Of a DNA stretch of 20,633 nucleotides, positions 18,501 to 20,633 are shown piece after piece; the first letter of the stretch is position 1, and every line of letters starts with the position of its first letter. The stretch lies in contig QXVZ01031738.1 in the NCBI GenBank assembly GCA_008931825.1, forward strand, positions 1 to 20,633. Reading direction: 5' to 3'. This DNA comes from Phallusia fumigata. Lineage: Eukaryota > Chordata > Ascidiacea > Phlebobranchia > Ascidiidae. The notes beneath the pieces were generated by a model that was not told the DNA's origin, made no database searches, and saw only the letters and a list, made by a program, of their open reading frames with translations. The position numbers were made by a program, and so were the translations under genes.

Positions 18501-20138
18501 TGGGGTCCCTTCCACGAAGGCAACATATGTAGTTTTCAATCTTTTTTAGTCTGACATCGGTTCAAATTGCCCTTGTCGAATAAATATTTTCCAGTTAACT
18601 ATACCAACCCATTTCAAACTCCTTAACCTAAAACTTGTTTTACTAAACTACATTATTTTACTTGTTTTTGTAAAGGTGGTGAATGGAATTTCTCTGTAAA
18701 CGTTTGTTCCGAGTTGAAACAAGCAACGGGAGAGTGCCAAGGTTCCGGTTCATGTCAGGTCAAGAAGGTCGGCGACCAAATGCATAGAGCTGGCAAACCC
18801 AGTTCTAACCTCACATACGAAGATGGAATCGTTATTCTGGAATATTTAAATGGTGAGTGAAGGTTGATATCAGGGATGGGCCAAATTTGCAAACAGGTTT
18901 TTGTATCCGAGTTAAAATCAAATCAATTATTCACCAAGCAACTCTCATTCAAGTTTAAGCCTTTTGTGTGTTTTTGTCTCAAGTCAAGTAGAGTGTTTGG
19001 AGTGACATTAAATTGAAATGAAAAAATTTGCCACTTTTGGTGCTTTATAACCAAAACAATTTTGTAGTTGTTGTGTTGCAAAACAAATAAAATACAAAAC
19101 AAAACCAATTAAATGGTTTAAAAGGGAAAAAAATGTTAAAATTATTCAAAAAAAAGCTTCTAGCACTACTAAACAATTCCACTACGATGTGAAATGTGGC
19201 AACTATTTCACAATACCTCAAGGCCCTAACCAATAAGCTTAGCATCAATTAAACATATCTAACTTTACAGGGGACCCTTGTCACAACGCTGTGTACAACC
19301 GATCATCAATTTTCCGATTTACTTGCAACCATGAAGACAATGCAGCCTCATCCAATGGTTTGCCAACTTTCATCAACGAATCAGCTGACTGCACCTACCA
19401 TTTTGATTGGCCAACTGCTAAAGTTTGTCCACCAATCAAAATCGTCCCTTGTACCGCAACGTAAGTTTTACAGATTGGCGGTTAGCTACTAGGGCAAGCT
19501 TCAAGGGTGACATTTCTGTCTGTGACATTTTGGCATTGTTGTCAATGGGTTCAAGTTTGGATCCATTTATCAATCCTTGTTTTTTTGTAACTGCTTCATT
19601 TTTTGACAAACACTACTTTCACACAATAATTGGCTGTGGTGTCAAAACTTAATGTGTGGTCCTTAAAACATTAATATAATATTTGATCCAAGGAGGAATT
19701 TTAATTGCTGTATGTCTTGCGGTCTGTTAATGCTTGTTATTCAATGTTTAAAACATTATCTGTTATTGGTCACCATCCTTTTCCTATTAGTATTTTTCTG
19801 TGTAATACCTTAGTTTTAGTTTGTGTATCGAAACGTGTCCACTGTAGCTTTTGACCCAGTTGACCAGTTGGTTAGTCCACAGGCTCTCAACAATTTGATA
19901 CTGTGATTAAAAACTTAATATTTTTTCAGTTACATCAAATGAATACTTTGTACAGGCACAACTTTGGTGAAGAATTCGATCTTTCAACTTTATCTTTATC
20001 CAACTCCAACTACCAAGCATCGACTAGAGGGGACACTGGGGGGCGCTCTTACTACATCAATGTTTGTCGAACTCTGCTTCATAAACCTGGCGTGACTTGC
20101 CCACCGAATGCCGCTGCTTGTATGAAGAATGGAAAGAA
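3433..20138 (+). CDS. IGF2R: Cation-independent mannose-6-phosphate receptor-like gene (IGF2R), 27 exon segments, 3' partial
   Basis: This gene encodes a type-I receptor built from tandem CIMR/MRH repeats. In vertebrates it binds mannose-6-phosphate on lysosomal hydrolases in the trans-Golgi and at the surface and delivers them to endosomes. The visible coding segments total about 4.1 kb (about 1,380 residues): a signal peptide, then repeats 1-7, a broken repeat 8, repeat 9 and most of repeat 10. Each repeat shows the F/W-x-W-x-T-x-x-A-C core, a D-L-S-x-L block, N-V-C, A-C-Q-like, Y-x-x-G and I-x-F-x-C motifs. Segments were joined by GT-AG sites with matching phases, except at the N at 18092, where sequence is missing. 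Gln, Arg, Glu and Tyr sugar-contact residues coincide only in repeats 3, 5 and 9. The repeat 6 block from WYTSY to SLAKSE closely resembles vertebrate domain 6 as I remember it. Membrane span and tail lie outside. Family call is strong; exact orthology is inferred. Confidence 0.93.
3737..3861 (+). CDS. IGF2R: Exon 2: repeat 1, N-L-C and V-C-L segment
   Basis: The acceptor is TTTGCAG. The translation opens with VWEVHH and contains YYLNLCSS, then [12 protein letters not shown], the middle of a CIMR repeat. The residue after the third cysteine is Leu rather than the sugar-binding Gln. The donor is ACAG|GTATGA and one base of a codon carries over. Confidence 0.88.
4326..4486 (+). CDS. IGF2R: Exon 3: end of repeat 1
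   Basis: The acceptor is CTTTATAG. The exon encodes SSLGDFDKP, then [11 protein letters not shown] and SSITFEC, the closing strands of repeat 1. The position equivalent to the binding Arg (eight residues before the last Cys) is Tyr, so this repeat lacks the sugar site. The donor TTG|GTTAGT is weaker than the others but keeps phase 0 into exon 4. Confidence 0.85.
5154..5315 (+). CDS. IGF2R: Exon 4: start of repeat 2
   Basis: The acceptor is CAACTTGCAG. The exon encodes the diagnostic repeat opening [15 protein letters not shown] and then DLSSLIKK. The donor AAG|GTAAGC is phase 0. The position of the ligand-binding Tyr of the preceding repeat is Val. Confidence 0.92.
5587..5804 (+). CDS. IGF2R: Exon 5: middle of repeat 2
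   Basis: The acceptor is CCCTAACAG. The exon encodes LYINVCRDI, then [14 protein letters not shown] and NITNENR, the second third of repeat 2. Leu replaces the binding Gln after the AAC cysteine. The donor CG|GTACAT leaves two bases for the next codon. The open frame continues into the intron, so its apparent length overstates the exon. Confidence 0.9.
6147..6263 (+). CDS. IGF2R: Exon 6: end of repeat 2
   Basis: The acceptor is GACTTTTCAG. The exon encodes LMLKYES, then PPSCSS and [14 protein letters not shown], the closing strands of repeat 2. Pro sits where sugar-binding repeats have Arg. The donor AA|GTAAGT is strong and leaves two bases. Confidence 0.9.
7125..7285 (+). CDS. IGF2R: Exon 7: start of repeat 3
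   Basis: The acceptor is CTGTTCACAG. The exon encodes [16 protein letters not shown] and then [12 protein letters not shown], the opening third of repeat 3. The donor AAGT|GTAAGT leaves one base. The 861-bp intron before it (6264-7124) holds A+T-rich sequence with no recognised element. Confidence 0.92.
7584..7633. repeat. 21-bp perfect inverted repeat with 8-nt loop (intron 7)
   Basis: The arms at 7584-7604 and 7613-7633 are exact reverse complements around the loop TAGAGTTG, with the core CTGCACCAGCAC facing GTGCTGGTGCAG. An RNA copy would form a stable hairpin. It lies 26 bp upstream of a MITE-like repeat in the same intron. Nothing shows that it is processed or functional. Confidence 0.9.
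7659..7866 (+). repeat. Interspersed MITE-like repeat, longest copy (intron 7)
   Basis: The repeat opens with TATGGGTCCCCTTTCATGAAG and closes with CACCCACAGGCCCCCAAAAT (7844-7863). Its start recurs at about 8161, 10567 and 18497 and its end at 8191, 13823 and, weakly, 19876. It shows no coding capacity. Family and target site are not identified. Confidence 0.6.
7921..8043 (+). CDS. IGF2R: Exon 8: repeat 3, N-V-C to C-Q
   Basis: The acceptor is ATTTTTGCAG. The exon encodes [17 protein letters not shown] and GVCQA. The Gln codon at 8037-8039 is at the position of the mannose-6-phosphate-contacting Gln of vertebrate repeat 3. The donor is GCAG|GTACAAG with one base carried over. Confidence 0.9.
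8161..8210 (+). repeat. Internally deleted copy of the MITE-like repeat (intron 8)
   Basis: The left end ATTATGGGTTCACTTTC is joined after a few bases to the right end AACCCACAGGCCCCCAAAA. Both ends match the longer copy at 7659-7866 while the middle is missing, as expected of a short deletion derivative. Confidence 0.5.
8474..8629 (+). CDS. IGF2R: Exon 9: end of repeat 3, carries binding Arg
   Basis: The acceptor is TTATGAAG at 8466-8473. A closer-to-consensus AG at 8444-8445 was discarded because it reads into TGA. The exon encodes [24 protein letters not shown] and [13 protein letters not shown]. Arg at 8590-8592 lies exactly eight residues before the final Cys, the position of the sugar-binding Arg. 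The donor is GCAG|GTTTGT. Confidence 0.87.
8690..8975. repeat. TCAAGTC-rich interspersed repeat fragments (intron 9)
   Basis: GACCAGAGTCAAG and GTGACTTGAGTCAAGTTGAG (8701-8750), then CTGAAGTCAAGTCTTACACTTGA (8918-8941, split here by position), show the repeated CTTGAGTCAAG core also seen near 18951-18997 and 20465-20508. They look like remnants of one low-complexity mobile family. Confidence 0.45.
9081..9230 (+). CDS. IGF2R: Exon 10: repeat 3/4 junction with binding Glu and Tyr
   Basis: The acceptor is TGTTTTTAAG. The exon encodes the repeat 3/4 linker [12 protein letters not shown], followed by [11 protein letters not shown] and [10 protein letters not shown]. Glu (9107-9109) and Tyr (9122-9124) are five residues apart, as in vertebrate domain 3. 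The donor ACAAG|GTTGGT leaves one base. Confidence 0.9.
9548..9632 (+). CDS. IGF2R: Exon 11: repeat 4, up to N-V-C
   Basis: This short exon (85 bp) follows the acceptor TGTTTTTTAG. It encodes [15 protein letters not shown] and then PRYFVNVCG. The donor GG|GTGAGT is strong and leaves two bases. It is recognised mainly by YFVNVC and by exact phase fit to exons 10 and 12. Confidence 0.88.
10399..10516 (+). CDS. IGF2R: Exon 12: repeat 4, C-x-A-G-T-A-V-C segment
   Basis: The acceptor is TTTTTTATGCAG. The exon encodes [20 protein letters not shown] and [10 protein letters not shown]. Arg replaces the binding Gln after the VC cysteine. The donor CAA|GTAAGC is phase 0. Confidence 0.9.
10567..10612 (+). 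repeat. MITE-like repeat left end, cut by an N (intron 12)
   Basis: ATGGGTCCCCTTCCATGAAG and CATATTGTTTTTACT match the left part of the repeat at 7659. It contains a 7-bp hairpin (CCCCTTC, CAT, GAAGGGG at 10574-10590). The match stops at the N at 10613, so the assembly breaks inside the repeat. Confidence 0.6.
10613..10613. other. Single-N contig join in intron 12
   Basis: An ambiguous base terminates a dispersed-repeat match. No flanking duplication is visible. Sequence could be missing here, but exons 12 and 13 on either side splice in phase, so no exon need be lost. Confidence 0.7.
11011..11104 (+). CDS. IGF2R: Exon 13: end of repeat 4
   Basis: The acceptor is TTCTTTTTCAG. The exon encodes [14 protein letters not shown], then [12 protein letters not shown]. 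Arg is present eight residues before the last Cys, but the Gln, Glu and Tyr partners are missing, so this repeat is probably structural. The donor CCAG|GTAATC leaves one base. Confidence 0.9.
11749..11942 (+). CDS. IGF2R: Exon 14: start of repeat 5
   Basis: The acceptor is TTTTTCAAAAG. The exon encodes [22 protein letters not shown], split by the linker from repeat 4, then DNCIVSD and [11 protein letters not shown]. Leu occupies the ligand-Tyr position of repeat 4. The donor AAG|GTACAG is phase 0. The 644-bp intron before it contains a 74-codon minus-strand open frame with no recognisable match. Confidence 0.9.
12128..12278 (+). CDS. IGF2R: Exon 15: repeat 5, N-V-C to C-Q
   Basis: The acceptor is ACATTTTCCAG. 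The exon encodes [16 protein letters not shown] and ATCQVEQ. The Gln at 12227-12229 is at the sugar-binding position. The donor TCAG|GTAATT leaves one base. Confidence 0.9.
12789..12960 (+). CDS. IGF2R: Exon 16: end of repeat 5, start of repeat 6
   Basis: The exon encodes [19 protein letters not shown], then [15 protein letters not shown] and [10 protein letters not shown]. Arg (12866-12868), Glu (12932-12934) and Tyr (12947-12949) complete a binding set with the exon 15 Gln. Tyr replaces the usual Cys in the Y-x-G-G-x-C motif, as I recall for vertebrate domain 5. The acceptor is a tandem GAGCAG; the CAG is assumed, and using the GAG would add one codon. The donor is TG|GTGAGT. Confidence 0.9.
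13439..13589 (+). CDS. IGF2R: Exon 17: start of repeat 6
   Basis: The acceptor is ACATTTCGCAG. With the carried-over bases it reads [18 protein letters not shown] and then [18 protein letters not shown]. This block is the best match to vertebrate domain 6 that I recognise and fixes the repeat numbering. The donor CAG|GTCAGT is phase 0. Confidence 0.93.
13823..13845 (+). repeat. Right end of the MITE-like repeat before exon 18
   Basis: ACCCACAGGCCCTTAAAATG matches the right end of the repeat at 7844-7864 and lies about 30 bp before the exon 18 acceptor. Upstream, CTTTTTTCTGTCCAACA and TTTTGGTCAA resemble internal parts of that repeat, so 13700-13845 may be an old copy. Confidence 0.4.
13876..13995 (+). 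CDS. IGF2R: Exon 18: repeat 6, N-V-C to A-C-Q
   Basis: The acceptor is AATTTTTACAG. The exon encodes [14 protein letters not shown] and [14 protein letters not shown]. Gln is present after the Cys, but Arg, Glu and Tyr are absent later in the repeat. The donor CAG|GTGAAT is phase 0. Confidence 0.92.
14020..14080 (+). mobile_element. Possible SINE or tRNA-like fragment in intron 18
   Basis: The segment has a box B-like TTGTGAGTTTAAATCC (14051-14066) similar to TTGTGGGTTCTAATCC of the SINE at 17295-17546, but I see no matching body or tail. It may be an old fragment or chance. The rest of this 750-bp intron (13996-14745) holds nothing else I recognise. Confidence 0.2.
14746..14924 (+). CDS. 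IGF2R: Exon 19: end of repeat 6
   Basis: The acceptor is AAATTTTACAG. The exon encodes [23 protein letters not shown] and [15 protein letters not shown]. Phe lies where binding repeats have Arg. The donor AG|GTAACA leaves two bases. Confidence 0.92.
15508..15703 (+). CDS. IGF2R: Exon 20: start of repeat 7
   Basis: The acceptor is TTGCTTTTCAG. The exon encodes [18 protein letters not shown] and [18 protein letters not shown]. Val sits at the ligand-Tyr position. The donor GAG|GTGAGT is phase 0. The next intron (15704-16499, 796 bp) holds only unrecognised A+T-rich sequence with a 93-codon minus-strand open frame that looks fortuitous. Confidence 0.92.
16500..16660 (+). CDS. IGF2R: Exon 21: middle of repeat 7
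   Basis: The acceptor is TTCTTTCAG. The exon encodes [23 protein letters not shown] and [12 protein letters not shown]. Lys replaces the binding Gln. The donor is CAG|GTTTGG. Two bases carry into exon 22. Confidence 0.9.
17017..17180 (+). CDS. IGF2R: Exon 22: end of repeat 7, start of repeat 8
   Basis: The acceptor is TTTGTTGCAG. The exon encodes [13 protein letters not shown], then [20 protein letters not shown] and LVT. The usual Trp of the core is Phe (FDFQTSLAC), and neither the binding Arg nor Tyr is present. The donor ACAG|GTAAGA leaves one base. Confidence 0.9.
17295..17546 (+). mobile_element. tRNA-derived SINE, copy 2 (intron 22)
   Basis: This is the same family as 2795-3075. It has a box A-like GATTGGTTAGTGGGA, box B GGTTCTAATCC (17342-17352), CTTGTGTTTCCCTGAGCAAG, GACTCATTGTAAGCATAAC and an AACGAAACAAAC tail. 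It lies in the sense orientation in the 833-bp intron between exons 22 and 23. Confidence 0.75.
18014..18091 (+). CDS. IGF2R: Exon 23: repeat 8, truncated by assembly gap
   Basis: The acceptor is GTTTAACAG. The exon encodes [16 protein letters not shown] and [10 protein letters not shown], the D-L-S-x-L region of repeat 8, and runs straight into the N at 18092 with no donor seen. The N-V-C, C-Q and Y-x-G-G segments expected next are absent, so coding sequence is missing here. Confidence 0.8.
18092..18092. other. Single-N gap inside the receptor coding sequence
   Basis: Exon 23 reads into this N with the first third of repeat 8, and the sequence after it resumes at the last strand of repeat 8 in another frame. 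Roughly 60-80 residues of the repeat, with any introns between them, are missing, so the single N stands for a longer unsequenced stretch. Confidence 0.85.
18093..18336 (+). CDS. IGF2R: Exon 24: end of repeat 8 and start of repeat 9, 5' edge disturbed by gap
   Basis: The solid part begins near 18126 with [12 protein letters not shown], the close of repeat 8, followed by [18 protein letters not shown] and [11 protein letters not shown] of repeat 9. Upstream, GCEK reads in a different frame. Either one base is missing near the GAAAAAAC run at 18100-18107, or the exon starts at a CACCACAG acceptor (18125). Phe at the ligand-Tyr position makes repeat 8 non-binding. The donor CTG|GTAAGT leaves one base. 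Confidence 0.78.
18495..18575 (+). repeat. Diverged left part of the MITE-like repeat (intron 24)
   Basis: TTATTGTGGGGTCCCTTCCA, then AACATATGTAGTTTTCAATC and GGTTCAAATTGC, follow the order of the left half of the repeat at 7659, with substitutions. No right end is seen. Confidence 0.4.
18676..18852 (+). CDS. IGF2R: Exon 25: middle of repeat 9, carries binding Gln
   Basis: The acceptor is TTTTTGTAAAG. The exon encodes [24 protein letters not shown] and [11 protein letters not shown]. Gln at 18756-18758 is at the sugar-binding position. The donor ATG|GTGAGT leaves one base. Confidence 0.9.
18890..19010. repeat. TCAAGTC-rich repeat fragment (intron 25)
   Basis: CATTCAAGTTTAAGC and GTCTCAAGTCAAGTAGAGTG share the TCAAGTCAAGT core with fragments at 8690-8975 and 20461-20510. 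No terminal repeat could be defined. Confidence 0.4.
19271..19460 (+). CDS. IGF2R: Exon 26: end of repeat 9, start of repeat 10
   Basis: The acceptor is TAACTTTACAG. The exon encodes [14 protein letters not shown], then [14 protein letters not shown] and [10 protein letters not shown]. Arg (19300-19302), Glu (19378-19380) and Tyr (19396-19398) complete the repeat 9 set. Glu and Tyr are six residues apart, as in vertebrate domain 9. The donor AC|GTAAGT is strong. Confidence 0.9.
19956..20138 (+). CDS. IGF2R: Exon 27: repeat 10, last exon visible
   Basis: The acceptor is CTTTGTACAG. A stronger-looking TTTTTTCAG at 19921-19929 was discarded because it reads into TGA. The exon encodes [24 protein letters not shown] and [11 protein letters not shown]. 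Met replaces the binding Gln. The donor is AA|GTAAGA, and the gene continues beyond the window. Confidence 0.9.
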
Positions 20139-20633
20139 GTAAGAGTTGTGCAATGCGCCAAGACTTAACAAATGGATTGCTAGTAACTTTTTACATATAG
20201 TTGCAGCTAAAACAGTTCTGTCTGGTATGATAACAAATAAACTGATATCAATTGTTTGTGCATCACAACGTTTTTGCTCGTTGTTATTGTTGAAAACTGT
20301 TTTTTAAATTATTTTGGTGAGAAATGCTGAGGAGGCTTTGGGTCTATAAGCTTTCCGGGTTTACTAAGTCATTTTCGACCATCTAATGTGGTGCCCATTC
20401 TCAAGGGTAAACTGTCAGTGTTATCTTTATACTCTGGTTAAGCACAAGTCTTTGTACTCGGTGTTTCAAGTCAAGTCTTTGAAGAGACAGAACTTGAGTC
20501 AAGTCCAAGCAATTATGACAGAATAAGTTTAAATCAAAATCTGTTATATTCTGGTGATTACATACTAGCAGTTAAACAATCGTTGCACTTTGTACTAAAC
20601 CTCAGAGATTGTTTGCATGAAAATTAATTGCAC
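20139..20633 (+). other. Start of the intron after exon 27; no further exon seen
   Basis: The donor GTAAGA at 20139 opens an intron that reaches the window end. It contains a TCAAGTC-rich repeat fragment (CAAGTCAAGTC and CTTGAGTCAAGTCC, 20467-20505) and otherwise A+T-rich sequence. No CIMR motif is visible in any plus-strand frame. Confidence 0.7.

Noticed and set aside
19921-19955. Strong TTTTTTCAG acceptor for exon 27
   Set aside because: In the phase required by exon 26 it hits TGA within four codons; the TTTGTACAG at 19955 keeps the frame.

Overview
The window is animal genomic DNA, A+T-rich, with short GT-AG introns (about 170-860 bp) and scattered small interspersed elements. Compact introns, tRNA-derived SINE pieces and short MITE-like repeats fit a tunicate such as Ciona; that assignment is an inference from style, not a database match.

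One gene dominates. A plus-strand, multi-exon gene starts at 3433 and runs off the 3' end of the window; its last visible exon ends at 20138. It encodes a large secretory-pathway protein: a signal peptide followed by tandem ~145-residue CIMR/MRH repeats (core F-x-W-x-T-x-x-A-C-P, then D-L-S-x-L, N-V-C, A-C-Q, Y-x-G-G-x-C and I-x-F-x-C). This is the architecture of the cation-independent mannose-6-phosphate receptor (IGF2R/CI-MPR), which sorts lysosomal enzymes. Twenty-seven exon segments could be placed with consistent splice phases. They cover repeats 1 to 7, a broken repeat 8, repeat 9 and most of repeat 10. By comparison with the 15-repeat vertebrate receptor, the IGF2-binding position (repeat 11), the fibronectin-II insert (repeat 13), the membrane span and the tail would lie beyond the window. 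The four carbohydrate-contacting residues (Gln, Arg, Glu, Tyr) occur together only in repeats 3, 5 and 9, as in vertebrate CI-MPR.

Layout: 1-3250 is intergenic sequence with no recognised gene. It holds a 340-bp perfect duplication around a single N (an assembly artefact) and a tRNA-derived SINE. 3265-3432 is a plausible promoter/5' UTR with an E-box, a TATA box and a candidate trans-splice acceptor. 3433-20138 is the receptor gene. Its introns carry a second SINE, several related MITE-like fragments, TCAAGTC-rich repeat fragments and a 21-bp perfect hairpin. 20139-20633 is the start of the next intron.

Three single-N gaps (1551, 10613, 18092) mark contig joins. The one at 18092 removes the middle of repeat 8 and leaves the frame broken, so an automated gene model would be wrong there. 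I found no CRISPR array, operon, rRNA gene or previously undescribed system; the most informative signals are the conserved ligand-site register and the assembly faults.
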